Below are positions 36,685-45,928 of a DNA stretch of 64,000 nucleotides, one piece after another. Position numbers and translations under genes: made by a program. The notes beneath the pieces were generated by a model. It was given only the letters and a program-made list of their open reading frames with translations. It was not told the DNA's origin and ran no database searches. Numbering within the stretch: position 1 is the first letter of the stretch; each line of letters begins with the position of its first letter. The stretch lies in the NCBI RefSeq assembly GCF_003990185.1, contig NZ_RZHF01000025.1, positions 62,143 through 126,142 on the forward strand, read 5' to 3'. This DNA is from Vreelandella nanhaiensis. GTDB taxonomy: Bacteria > Pseudomonadota > Gammaproteobacteria > Pseudomonadales > Halomonadaceae.

Positions 36685-38769
36685 ATGCATATCGTACATT
36701 TGGCGTTACAGGGCTGCCTTCGCGGCAGTGATATCGAATATGGCATTACGGCCGATACCGGCGGCCATATCCGCTACCTGCTGGAGCTGGTGGAAGCGTC
36801 CGAACAGGACCCGGCCATTGAGCGTATTACGCTGGTGACGCGCGCTTTTGAGTGTGAGTTTAGTCGGGTCGACTATACCTGCCCAGTTGAAGTGGTTAGC
36901 CCAAAGATCACCCTGGTGCGGCTACCTACCGATTGCCCTGATTATTTACCCAAGGAAGCCCTCTGGCAGGAGCACCCATCATTTATCGCCGCCTTTGAGC
37001 GTTGGCTTGCCACGCTGCCCGCCCCACCGGCGGCCCTGCACGCCCACTATGCAGATGCGGGCGAGGTAGCCGCTGAAATCAGCGCCCGTCATGGCATTCC
37101 GTTTGTTTTTACCGCCCACTCGCTGGGGCGCTGCAAGCTTAAATGCCTGGCCGATGGTCAGTTGAATCTGGACGCCAAAACGCAGCAGAGCCTGCAGCGG
37201 CGCATCGCCTTTGAAGAGCGCGCCATTCGCGATGCCGCGCTGATCATTGCAAGCTCAAGAGATGAAGCCGAGGTTCAGTACGCCGACTACCTGCACTACG
37301 ATGCCGGCCGAATACGCGTTATCCCGCCCGGCAGTCACCTGGACGATTTTACTAGCGCCATCTCAACACCTGCCATTGACGCGATGATGCAGCCGTTTCT
37401 GATAAATCCCGACAAGCCCGTTTTGCTGGCCATTGCTCGGCCCGTCACCCGCAAGAATCTGGCCGCACTGGTGCGCGCTTACGGGCAGAGCAAAGCGCTG
37501 CAGCAGTGCGCCAATCTTGTAATTGTGGCGGGAGTACGCGACCAGATTGATGCGCTGGAACCCGAGCTTGCCGATAATCTTCATGAGCTTTTAACGCTGA
37601 TTGATGATTACAACCTCTACGGACATGTCGCCTACCCCAAACATCATGCTTCAGAAGATATTCCAGCGCTTTACGCCTGGGCACGCGAGCGGGGCGGCGT
37701 GTTTATCAATCCAGCGCTTAACGAGCCGTTTGGACTGACCCTGCTAGAAGCTTCAGCGGCGGGCCTGCCCTTGATTGCCACCGACAGCGGCGGTCCCAGC
37801 GATATTGTTGAACAATGCGGCAACGGCGTGCTTATCAACCCCCGCCATAATGATGAAATCGTCCGTCAGGCGCTTGATCTGTTTCACAACCCCAGCCGTT
37901 GGCAGCGCATGGCCGATAACGGCCGAGAAGCCGTCAAGGCCTACGACTGGAAGGGGCATACCCAGTACTATCATGACCTGCTTGCCCGGCTTAGCCAGCC
38001 AGACCCTGAGCCGGTCGCGCCCAAGGCACTTTTGATCTGCGATATCGATAACACCCTGACCGGCTCGCCTACCGGCATACGCGCCTTTATCACCTGGTAT
38101 GAGGAGCAGCCCACGCTTGGGTTTGGCGTTGCCACCGGGCGCAGCTTTCATAGCGCGCTGTCGATTCTGGAACAGGCCGGCATCCCCTACCCACAGGTGA
38201 TCATTGCATCGGTTGGCTCAGAGATTTATTACCGCAATGACGACGGCGTGACCTACCAGCAGGATACCCAGTGGTCAGAGCGAATAGACCGCCGCTGGCA
38301 ACGGGAAGCCGTGCAACAGGCGCTGGGGGATGCGCCCGAACTGACGCCTCAAGGGCCACTTGAGCAGCGCCGCCATAAGCTGAGCTATTTCAGCGATGGT
38401 GACTCATCCTTGATGGTGCAGCTTCAAGCCCGTTTAAAACAACGAGGGCTGGCAAGCACGGTGATTCAAAGCCATGGCCGCTATGTGGATATTTTGCCTC
38501 TTGAGGCTTCCAAGGGCCAAGCAGTGGAGCACGTCCGCAAACGCCTAAATATTGGGCGTCAGGCGCTCTACGTCGCTGGCGACTCAGGCAATGACCTGGA
38601 CATGCTGCGCTCGGCGCCCTGTTCGATTGTGGTGGCCAATCACAGTGACGGGCTGCTAGACGCCCCTGGTATGGCCCATGTATACAGCGCCCGTGCCCGG
38701 CACGCGCTGGGGATCATTGAAGGTGTGCAGCATTTTCAGCGCAAGCAGAAAATGGGGGGTGCGGTATGA
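36685..38769 (+). CDS. Sucrose-phosphate synthase-like glycosyltransferase/phosphatase fusion
   Basis: A 694-residue bifunctional protein. The N-terminal GT4 domain (about residues 1-435) opens with HIVHLALQGCLRGSDIEYGITADTGGHIRYLLEL, where the GRD/TGGH-type segment is diagnostic of sucrose-phosphate synthases, and contains NPALNEPFGLTLLEASAAGLP. The C-terminal HAD domain (about 445-694) has DIDNTLTG, SKGQAVEHVRK and GDSGNDLDML, as in sucrose-phosphate phosphatase. Together they would make sucrose from UDP-glucose and fructose-6-phosphate; sucrose is a compatible solute in halophiles. A mannosylfructose-type product cannot be excluded. Overlaps the next gene by 4 bases (ATGA). Confidence 0.85.
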   Translation: MHIVHLALQGCLRGSDIEYGITADTGGHIRYLLELVEASEQDPAIERITLVTRAFECEFSRVDYTCPVEVVSPKITLVRLPTDCPDYLPKEALWQEHPSFIAAFERWLATLPAPPAALHAHYADAGEVAAEISARHGIPFVFTAHSLGRCKLKCLADGQLNLDAKTQQSLQRRIAFEERAIRDAALIIASSRDEAEVQYADYLHYDAGRIRVIPPGSHLDDFTSAISTPAIDAMMQPFLINPDKPVLLAIARPVTRKNLAALVRAYGQSKALQQCANLVIVAGVRDQIDALEPELADNLHELLTLIDDYNLYGHVAYPKHHASEDIPALYAWARERGGVFINPALNEPFGLTLLEASAAGLPLIATDSGGPSDIVEQCGNGVLINPRHNDEIVRQALDLFHNPSRWQRMADNGREAVKAYDWKGHTQYYHDLLARLSQPDPEPVAPKALLICDIDNTLTGSPTGIRAFITWYEEQPTLGFGVATGRSFHSALSILEQAGIPYPQVIIASVGSEIYYRNDDGVTYQQDTQWSERIDRRWQREAVQQALGDAPELTPQGPLEQRRHKLSYFSDGDSSLMVQLQARLKQRGLASTVIQSHGRYVDILPLEASKGQAVEHVRKRLNIGRQALYVAGDSGNDLDMLRSAPCSIVVANHSDGLLDAPGMAHVYSARARHALGIIEGVQHFQRKQKMGGAV

Positions 38770-39641
38770 AGGTCAGCGCCCTGACCCTGGTTAGAGACCG
38801 CCGCGAGCATTTGATAAATCTCATAGTGAGCCTTGAGGCACAGCAGCAGCGCCCGGATGAGCTGGTCATCGCCTGGATGCAGCCTGAACCGGAAATAGAC
38901 CTTCCCCCAACACACTTTCCTATTCGCCATGTAATAGTTGAGGGCGACGCTCTGCCGCTCGCTAAAGCGCGCAATCAGGCCGTTGATGCGTCAAGCCATG
39001 AGGCCCTGATATTTCTGGATGTTGACTGTATCGCTTCACCCGCTCTGGTTGCACGCTACCGAAATGCGCTAGCCCAGCAACCAGCGCTCTACATTGGCGA
39101 AGTCCACTACTTACCTGCGAATGCCGTAAGCTACCACGCGGATGGCACCTTGGATTTAGCGCGCCTTGCCATGCTTGGCGAGCGCCACCCGGCGCGCCCT
39201 GCCATTAATGAACAGGAAATCCGCTTCGAGCCTGACCACGGTAACCTATGGGGGCTTTCGTTTGCCCTGATGCGTCAGGACCACCAGCGTGCGGGCGGCA
39301 TGGATGAGGGCTATATCGGCTACGGTGGTGAGGAAACCGACTACGCCTGGCGTTTGGCGGCGGCGGATGTGCCGCTTTACTGGGTAGGCGGCGCGCTTGC
39401 CTGGCACCAGCATCACCCCATGTATGCCCCACCCTGGCCCCACTTTGAGGCGATTATCGCCAACGCCCGGCGCTTTTATCAGCGCTGGGAGCAGTGGTGC
39501 ATGGAGTACTGGCTAAACCAGTTTCATGAAGCGGGCGCTATCCGCTGGTCGCCGGAAGCAGACGGCATTGAGGTCTTAAGGCAGCCCACGCAGCAGGAAA
39601 TTAGTACCGCGCGCCTGCCCGCCAGCGCACGCTACGGCTGA
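38766..39641 (+). CDS. Glycosyltransferase family 2-type (GT-A) protein
   Basis: A 291-residue GT-A transferase. It shows the nucleotide-binding start SALTLVRDRREHLINLIVSL, the DxD-type metal site in EALIFLDVDCIAS, and a galactosyltransferase-like C-terminal motif GYIGYGGEETDYAWRLAAADV with a following HQHH. The start overlaps the upstream synthase stop (ATGA), so the two are translationally coupled and probably work in one pathway, perhaps extending a sucrose-based or glucosyl product. Confidence 0.85.
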   Translation: MKVSALTLVRDRREHLINLIVSLEAQQQRPDELVIAWMQPEPEIDLPPTHFPIRHVIVEGDALPLAKARNQAVDASSHEALIFLDVDCIASPALVARYRNALAQQPALYIGEVHYLPANAVSYHADGTLDLARLAMLGERHPARPAINEQEIRFEPDHGNLWGLSFALMRQDHQRAGGMDEGYIGYGGEETDYAWRLAAADVPLYWVGGALAWHQHHPMYAPPWPHFEAIIANARRFYQRWEQWCMEYWLNQFHEAGAIRWSPEADGIEVLRQPTQQEISTARLPASARYG

Positions 39642-40813
39642 GCTTCGTTAACCGCCGCGGCGCAGGGTGAGCACTCGGCTGCCCGCACGGGTGTTGATTG
39701 GCCCACTTGAGGCGTGGCGCCTTCCCATAGTCGATCAACGCAAGATTCCAGCCACTGGGCGGCGCGGCGCGCGGCATCTGCGCTGTAAAGCTCGCTCAGC
39801 GTGCTGACATCCAGCTTTCGCGCGTCTTCCAGCACGTCTTGCCAGCCGGCAAAGTCGCCGGGCCAAGCGGCCATATTGACGGCCGCGCCCAGCTCCGCCA
39901 GGCGCTCGGCCTTACGGGTCTGCTCACCAAAGTAGCGCCATTCGGGCGCCACGATATAGGGGCGTTTCAGCATGGCAATTTCGTGCACCGTATTGTCACC
40001 CGCCGAGGCCAGCACGATATCGCAGGCTGCCAGGTAATCCACCACGTTATCGACCCAGCCCGCATTGACCAGATTGGCAAAATCGGTCTCGTGGCCTTCC
40101 AGATGAAGCGGGCCAATCGTCACGAACAGCGTATTGGGTGCCGCCCTTGCGGCCACGGTCAGCGGCGCATAAGGTGTGCCCGAACCGCCCCCGCCAGTCA
40201 GCACCAGGACGATCTCGCGATCCGGATCGAGCTCCAGCCGACGCCGCGCTTCGGCCCGCTCGGGCATCTCGGCGGCGGTGGTACACAGCCCGCCGGTATA
40301 GAACGTCTTTTGCCGTAAACGGTCAGGGTAATCAGCCTGTTCCAAGCGCTCATCAAACGGCGCCAGCATACCCACACACGCTTCATAGGCACCGATATGC
40401 CCTGGGTCGTTGCGATCGCCGTGCATACGTACCTTGACCGCTGGAACGCTTGCGATACGAGAAAGCAGGGCAAGCTCTGCCGACACATCGATCACGAAAA
40501 GCCCGGTATCGGTATCGTCAAGGTGATCCAGAATGCGTCGCATGGTCTGGCGCATTTCCACCACGCCCATGGGCACGCAGTGCATGACGGACGGCGTAGG
40601 CTGGTCAAACAGCGCCTGGGTGGGCACATCCGCGCCGATCATGTCGGGCAGCGCAATCAGCTCGATCTCGCGCTCAAAACCATCGAACAGCGACGGGTCC
40701 GCAGTCATGACGCTGACTGGGCGGTCAGGCGAGAATTCACGAATAATGGCCATGGTGCGCCGCGCATGGCCACGCCCCTGGTGATGAACAAAAAAACTGA
40801 TGGGTTTCTTCAT
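39632..40813 (-). CDS. MurG/GT28-like glycosyltransferase
   Basis: A 393-residue GT-B protein. It opens with ISFFVHHQGRGHARRTMAI and carries the C-terminal nucleotide site GGGGSGTPYAPLT, NVVDYLAACDIVLASAGDNTVHEIAMLKRPYIVAPEW, the layout of MurG and UDP-glucuronosyltransferase-type enzymes. The start could be GTG 40825 or ATG 40813; the latter is 11 bases after GGAG and matches the conserved start. It converges on the GT2 gene with a 10-base overlap at the 3' ends. A third carbohydrate enzyme in the same neighbourhood; acceptor unknown. Confidence 0.82.
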   Translation of the reverse strand: MKKPISFFVHHQGRGHARRTMAIIREFSPDRPVSVMTADPSLFDGFEREIELIALPDMIGADVPTQALFDQPTPSVMHCVPMGVVEMRQTMRRILDHLDDTDTGLFVIDVSAELALLSRIASVPAVKVRMHGDRNDPGHIGAYEACVGMLAPFDERLEQADYPDRLRQKTFYTGGLCTTAAEMPERAEARRRLELDPDREIVLVLTGGGGSGTPYAPLTVAARAAPNTLFVTIGPLHLEGHETDFANLVNAGWVDNVVDYLAACDIVLASAGDNTVHEIAMLKRPYIVAPEWRYFGEQTRKAERLAELGAAVNMAAWPGDFAGWQDVLEDARKLDVSTLSELYSADAARRAAQWLESCVDRLWEGATPQVGQSTPVRAAECSPCAAAVNEAQP

Positions 40814-41013
40814 AGCGTGGCACACTCCCTTGTGTTAATCGGCGCCGAATCTGTTCAGCCACCGTGGCCGCTTCCGTGGCCTGATGATTCAAGTCGTCCT
40901 GCCATTGCTTAACAACGTCTCTTAAGCGGCATTATTGCTTTACATGACGCTAAGCATAGCTGGCACCCCAAAAAATGCCTGTCAGTCCACGCCTCCAGAA
41001 GATGGCCTGCCCT

Positions 41014-41793
41014 TCAAGAGGGAGAAAAGACCAACCCCATAATACTGACAAAGATCAGCACTCCCCCGAGTACCCGAAAGAACACGCCCGTATCCGCCTT
41101 GACGATGTAGCGGTGCGCCCGCTCACCCAGCAGATGGCCGGCAAACGCACAGGGCAATAGCCACAGCTGATGGATTAGCTGAAGATCCACGCCGGCGAAC
41201 AGAAACGAGATCATCTTGATCACGACCAGAATAAACCACAGCACAAACATGGTATCGCGTAGCTGTTCCTTGACGACATGGGAGGCAAACACGGCCACGA
41301 TCAGCGGCGCGCCAATCAGGGAGGTACCGCTTACATAACCACCCAGAGCCAGCAGCACATAGTCGATATACTTGTTGTTGCTTTTAAACGGTTTATTGAG
41401 CACGTAGCCAATGGCGTAGACCAACACGATGCCGAAAATAATGCTGGTCATGATGTTGGCAGGCAGCGTTAACAGCCCCACCACGCCAACCAGCTTGGGA
41501 ACGATCATAATTTTCAGGGCTTTCCTTAAATAGCCCCAATCAATATTGCTCTCAACGGAAGCGTTGCCGCTCTCTCGTTTTAATTGGCGGTTGCCCTGCC
41601 AGGCAATCCAGCTTGAGAAGATCAGTAGATGCACGGCGATAATAGGCAGGAAAAGCAGCGGATCGTTAACGACCAGTAATAAGAAAGGCAATGCCAGCAC
41701 CGCACCGCCAAACCCCAGACTGGTTCTGACAAAGCCGCTCCAGGCAAAGATCAACCCGATCAACGCATACTGATACCACCACAAATCCGCCAT
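41014..41793 (-). CDS. TauE/SafE family sulfite exporter-like permease
   Basis: A 259-residue membrane protein with about eight TM segments, opening with the family-like ALIGLIFAWSGFVRTSLGFGGAVLALPFLLLV and repeating GGYVSGTSLIGAPLIVAVF in the second half. TauE/SafE proteins export sulfite, sulfoacetate or other small sulfur or organic anions; the substrate here is unknown. Start at ATG 41793 with AGGGG 9 bases upstream. It lies just downstream of a perfect inverted repeat and the nuclease-helicase gene. Confidence 0.85.
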   Translation of the reverse strand: MADLWWYQYALIGLIFAWSGFVRTSLGFGGAVLALPFLLLVVNDPLLFLPIIAVHLLIFSSWIAWQGNRQLKRESGNASVESNIDWGYLRKALKIMIVPKLVGVVGLLTLPANIMTSIIFGIVLVYAIGYVLNKPFKSNNKYIDYVLLALGGYVSGTSLIGAPLIVAVFASHVVKEQLRDTMFVLWFILVVIKMISFLFAGVDLQLIHQLWLLPCAFAGHLLGERAHRYIVKADTGVFFRVLGGVLIFVSIMGLVFSPS

Positions 41794-41813
41794 GCACTCG
41801 CGCCCCTGGTTAC

Positions 41814-41865
41814 TAGGTTCTGTCTGAAAAGTCGATGAGCGCAAACACTTTTCAGACAGAACCTA
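41814..41865. repeat. 18-bp perfect inverted repeat, MITE-like
   Basis: AGGTTCTGTCTGAAAAG (41815-41831) and its exact complement (41848-41864) flank a 16-base loop; the pair extends one base further with flanking T/A. A TA dinucleotide borders each side, which could be a target duplication. The right arm covers the stop codon of the nuclease-helicase gene. It may be a very short mobile remnant or simply a strong transcriptional hairpin; see findings. Confidence 0.6.
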
Positions 41866-44175
41866 AGATGATTGCCCGCCTATCGCCCACCAGCTGGGTA
41901 ACAGCGCTTGTACGCTGGGTTGGGCAAAACGATCATCCATTAATACCACAACCCCTTCATCAGTGGGGCTGCGGATCACCCGGCCAGCGGCCTGGACCAC
42001 CTTGATCATCCCCGGGATGCGGTAGGTATAGTCATCACCTTTTCCAAATCTTGTCGTGAGACGCACTTTCAGAGCTTCGTTGAAGGCATTAAACGGCGGT
42101 AGGCCCAGTGTTGCGATAAACGCACCAATCAATCGGTCGCCGGGCAGGTCAACGCCTTCGGCAAAGGCGCCGCCCAGTACGGCAAAGCCGATGCCCTGCC
42201 CGCCCGGCGTGAAGCGCTGCAGGAACGCATCCCGCTCGGCTTCACGCATGCCTGGCGTTTGGGCAAATACCGGTACGTCAGGGTGCTGTTGGCAAAACCG
42301 CTTAAGCGCGGCATCGAGATAGGTAAAGCTACTGAAAAACGCCAGATAGTGGCCCGGCGCCTGCTGATACTGCTGGGCCATCTCGGACACCATCGGCGCA
42401 AGCGACGCCTCCCTATCGCGAAAGCGTGTCGAAATATCCCGGCGAATCCGCACCTCAAGCTGGCGGGCCACAAAGGGTGAACATACCTCGCGCCATACCG
42501 TATTCACAGGCAGGCCCAGCAGGTCGCGGTAGTAGTGCGCGGGCGTGAGCGTGGCTGAAAACAGCACGGCACAGTGGGCCGCCTTGAAACGCGGCGTTAG
42601 AAAGTCCGCTGGTATCAGATTACGCAGGCCAATCAGCGCCTTTCCTCGCCCTTTTAGGGTTATATCGCACAGCGAGTGATCGCCAAAGCTATCCGCCAAC
42701 CGACAGAAAGCCAGCGCCTCAAACAGTAACTCTTGGAGTTCAAAGGTGGCATCTTCCGGATGTTCGCCCAGGTGGTTGGTGATCGAGGCGGCTGCGTTCT
42801 GCAGGGCACCCACCAGTTTATCGGGCAGTGACTCAAGCAGGTAATAGCCTGCCTGATTCGCATCATCTGGCTTATTTTCGACTACCTCTTTCACCAACGC
42901 CTGCCACTGCCGGCCTAGGCTTGCCAAAGAACGGCCAATGGCTTTCGGGACGCTGCGCTTGACGCGGTTGAAGCGCTGCTGGTCAAGCTCGGCGCTATAC
43001 ATGCCGCGTGCCCGCTCCACTAGGTTATGCGCTTCATCCACCAATAACCCGACACGCCAATCATCGGCCTGTGCCAGGCCATGGAGCAGCGCATGGCGAT
43101 CAAACCAGTGATTCACATCGCCTACGATCACATCCGCCCATCGCGCCAGCTCCTGGCCCAGATAGTAAGGGCAGACGCTATGGGCAAGCGCTACCTTGCG
43201 AAGCGCGTCGCGGTCCCACCAGCTTTCAGCCACGGCGGCCTGACGCGCAGCAGGCAGGCGATCATAAAAACCCGCCGCCAGCGGGCAGGCGTCGCCATGG
43301 CAGGCAATTCCCGGGTATTCACAGGCTTTCTCCCGAGCAATCAGCTCAAGCACACGAGGCGCCTCAAGCCCTGAATCCTCGGCTTTTTGTTTATCCGGGC
43401 GAAGCTGCGCCAGGGCATCCAGCGCTAAACGCCGTCCTGGTGTTTTCATGGTCAGAAAAGCAATTCGATCAAGGCGCTGGCGAGGCATGGCCGTGAGCAT
43501 GGGAAATAGCGTACCCAGGGTTTTGCCGATCCCGGTAGGTGCCTGGGCCAACAGGCCGCGCCCGGTGCTGGCGGCCTTATAAACATCTTCAGCCAACTCA
43601 CGCTGACCGGGGCGAAACGTGGCATGGGGAAAACTGAGCGATGTTAACGCCAAATCACGCGCCAGACGGTGTTCAGCTTCCTGTTCGGCCCAGGCAATAA
43701 AGCGCTCGCACAGGGTAGTGAAAAATAGTTCAAGCTCGGCTGCCTGCGCTTTGTAACTCAACAGGGTCTCTTTTTCGGTGGCGATATCCAGATACACCAG
43801 CGTCAATGTAACTTCATCAAGACCGCGCGCTTTGCATAACAGGGCGCCGTAGATCTTTACCTGCGCCCAGTGTAGCGCGCGCTGGTTATCGGCCATACGC
43901 TCAAGGCTGCCACGGTAGGTCTTGACCTCTTCTAGACGGTTCTCGGCAGGGTCATAACCATCGGCGCGCCCGGTGACGGTAAGGCTTTTGTAGGCACCGG
44001 AAAGCGGCATTTCGGCAATGTAGCTATCGCCCCGTCGACTGGCGACCAGGGTATGCCCGGCAATGCCTTCCTGGGCGCTGGGCGACGGGGTAAAGCGGTG
44101 ATCCAGATCCCCCTCACGGGCAGTAAAGTCACACAGTGCACGAACGGCTACCCGATAACTCGCCGCAGTGTTCAT
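41863..44175 (-). CDS. RecB-like nuclease fused to XPD/DinG-family helicase
   Basis: A 770-residue protein. The N-terminal ~170 residues form a PD-(D/E)XK nuclease: GRADGYD, EEVKTYRG and the Cas4/RecB-type QVKIYGALL. An XPD/DinG-family helicase follows, with Walker A APTGIGKTLG, four cysteines in KACEYPGIACHGDACPL...HSVCPYYL matching the 4Fe-4S cluster domain, DEAH-box DEAHNL and late motifs GGAFAEGVDL and QAAGRVIRS. Such proteins unwind 5'-3' on ssDNA and the nuclease likely cleaves the product. The start is placed at ATG 44175 because further upstream lies the neighbour's stop. It abuts the FAN1 homologue by 10 bases, indicating a shared crosslink-repair unit. Confidence 0.88.
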   Translation of the reverse strand: MNTAASYRVAVRALCDFTAREGDLDHRFTPSPSAQEGIAGHTLVASRRGDSYIAEMPLSGAYKSLTVTGRADGYDPAENRLEEVKTYRGSLERMADNQRALHWAQVKIYGALLCKARGLDEVTLTLVYLDIATEKETLLSYKAQAAELELFFTTLCERFIAWAEQEAEHRLARDLALTSLSFPHATFRPGQRELAEDVYKAASTGRGLLAQAPTGIGKTLGTLFPMLTAMPRQRLDRIAFLTMKTPGRRLALDALAQLRPDKQKAEDSGLEAPRVLELIAREKACEYPGIACHGDACPLAAGFYDRLPAARQAAVAESWWDRDALRKVALAHSVCPYYLGQELARWADVIVGDVNHWFDRHALLHGLAQADDWRVGLLVDEAHNLVERARGMYSAELDQQRFNRVKRSVPKAIGRSLASLGRQWQALVKEVVENKPDDANQAGYYLLESLPDKLVGALQNAAASITNHLGEHPEDATFELQELLFEALAFCRLADSFGDHSLCDITLKGRGKALIGLRNLIPADFLTPRFKAAHCAVLFSATLTPAHYYRDLLGLPVNTVWREVCSPFVARQLEVRIRRDISTRFRDREASLAPMVSEMAQQYQQAPGHYLAFFSSFTYLDAALKRFCQQHPDVPVFAQTPGMREAERDAFLQRFTPGGQGIGFAVLGGAFAEGVDLPGDRLIGAFIATLGLPPFNAFNEALKVRLTTRFGKGDDYTYRIPGMIKVVQAAGRVIRSPTDEGVVVLMDDRFAQPSVQALLPSWWAIGGQSS

Positions 44176-44185
44176 GATATAAGGC

Positions 44186-45877
44186 TCATGGCATGCCTGA
44201 CGTATCAGTGAACCACTGCACGTAGCACACTGCGACCGGGATATCATGCTGATGGAAAAAAGCCAGCCAGCGGCGCTGGTTATCCTGTAACCGGTCACCG
44301 GGGCCTTTTACCTCGATCAACCGATAGCGCGGTTCACCCAGCGGCGCTTTGGGGAAAAACTGAATCAGATCGGGCAGGCCCGCTCGATTGGCCTTGAAAT
44401 CCTTTATAAATCGCTCAAAGAATGCCTGTAGATGCGACGCTGGCAGACACTCAAGCGCCAACGTTAACTGTGTTTCATCCAACATGGGCCAGTGCACAAA
44501 AGGAGACGCCAGACCGTGCTTCTCCTGCCAGGTAGCGCGAATGGCCTCTGGGTAGCTGCCATCTTCCAGGCGGGCCAGGCACTCATCAAACAATGCACGC
44601 CGCCGGGGCACGAAATCGTCGCGATAAAGATCCGCAGGCCCGGTGTGAAACGGATGAAAGAAGGCGCCAGGCAATGGCGCGAATATCGCTGGCCAGCAGA
44701 GCAGCCCGAACAGCCCGGTAAGCAGAGTGTTTTCACTATAGTAAACCGGTGCATCCGGCGTGCTGAAATGCAAGGCAACGCCGCGCTCTACTGGTTGGGG
44801 GCCGGGCAGCGTCAATTCCCATCGGGTATAAGCGGGTTCACGCGGGGAGGGCTCTACCGCCATTTTCAGCTTTTTGCGCAGCCGAGGAATCAACCGGGCC
44901 AGGGCCTGGGCCTCGGTTTCATTGGGCGTGCGGTGGTGGGCGCTCATCGCCAGTTCAAAGGCCTCTTTATAACGACCCAGGCGCTCCAGCACGCGTAGCT
45001 GGCGAACACGTGCCTCGCTGCTGTCGGCGTCGGCATAGCATGAAAGTGCGCGTTCAGTCTGGCCGCTGCGCTCTGCTTCGCGACCCAAGTGCAGTAATAG
45101 CCGGGCTCGCCGTGCGGCAAGCCAAGCGTTATTCGGCACAGGGGGTACTTCAAGGCTTAACGACTCGACATCTTCGCCCATTTCCAGCCGTTGGCGCAGA
45201 CGATGAAGAGCCAGATAGGCATCCACCTCTTCGCGCTTGTGAAAAGCGCGCGAGGCGTTGGTGAAGGCAACGTTTTCAAAGCGCTGCAAGCCAAGCTCGG
45301 TGAGCACAAACTCCGCCCAATCCTGGCGCAGGTTGCCAAAAAACATCAGCCGCAACCGGTCGCAGATTTCCATTACGCCAAGACGCACAATACTGTCCGG
45401 CGCGTCTGGCCACCACTGAGTTAGCGGCTTGGCCTCGGTGAGCTGGGGGGCCAGCGTAGCTTGCAGTACCGCCTTGCCGGTTGAGGCCGAAAGCCCCGCA
45501 TCGCGCATGCGCGTTGCCAGCGCTGCGCGCAGCTCGGCAAGACGCAACTGGTGGAACAACTCCTCTCCACTAAGTGCCGGGGCATCATCTACCCAGCCAA
45601 GCGCCATGAGCGGGGCAAGTGCCGCGGCGGTATCGCCTATTTCGTCATAGCGAAGTTTGCCAATCCGAAACAGCTCACCCTTGCGCATGACCATACGTGT
45701 AAGCAGTGCTTGGGAAGCCCGAGGCAGCGTATCAAAGTGACGTAGAAAGGCGAGTTCGTCGTGATCTAGCAGGTCGGCATGGCGCTCACCCACCCAAGCC
45801 AGCACGAACCGGAAGTTCGTCAGGTAATAGAAAGGGTCGTCGAGCGAGGCGGTAACCGGGGCGGGAGCACTGTTCAT
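44186..45877 (-). CDS. FAN1-like VRR-NUC nuclease
   Basis: A 563-residue protein homologous to bacterial FAN1. A long helical N-terminal region (including TPR-like repeats, about residues 200-350) precedes a C-terminal VRR-NUC domain with NRAGLPDLIQFF, RYRLIEVKGPGDRLQDNQRRW and HDIPVAVCYVQ. These contain the catalytic D, E-x-K and Q. Human FAN1 and Pseudomonas FAN1 cut 5' flaps and resolve interstrand DNA crosslinks. The gene lies directly upstream of the XPD-type nuclease-helicase, so the two probably act together. Confidence 0.9.
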   Translation of the reverse strand: MNSAPAPVTASLDDPFYYLTNFRFVLAWVGERHADLLDHDELAFLRHFDTLPRASQALLTRMVMRKGELFRIGKLRYDEIGDTAAALAPLMALGWVDDAPALSGEELFHQLRLAELRAALATRMRDAGLSASTGKAVLQATLAPQLTEAKPLTQWWPDAPDSIVRLGVMEICDRLRLMFFGNLRQDWAEFVLTELGLQRFENVAFTNASRAFHKREEVDAYLALHRLRQRLEMGEDVESLSLEVPPVPNNAWLAARRARLLLHLGREAERSGQTERALSCYADADSSEARVRQLRVLERLGRYKEAFELAMSAHHRTPNETEAQALARLIPRLRKKLKMAVEPSPREPAYTRWELTLPGPQPVERGVALHFSTPDAPVYYSENTLLTGLFGLLCWPAIFAPLPGAFFHPFHTGPADLYRDDFVPRRRALFDECLARLEDGSYPEAIRATWQEKHGLASPFVHWPMLDETQLTLALECLPASHLQAFFERFIKDFKANRAGLPDLIQFFPKAPLGEPRYRLIEVKGPGDRLQDNQRRWLAFFHQHDIPVAVCYVQWFTDTSGMP

Positions 45878-45928
45878 TTATCCATTGTATCAGGGCGTCA
45901 CCAGACGCTGCCAGCTTTCCGGCAGGGC

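Noticed and set aside
40814..41013. Possible short minus-strand peptide with a helical RLRDVVKQWQDDLN pattern
   Set aside because: An open frame exists but it has no usable start codon with a ribosome site and overlaps the start of the next gene; I see no gene in this 200-base gap.
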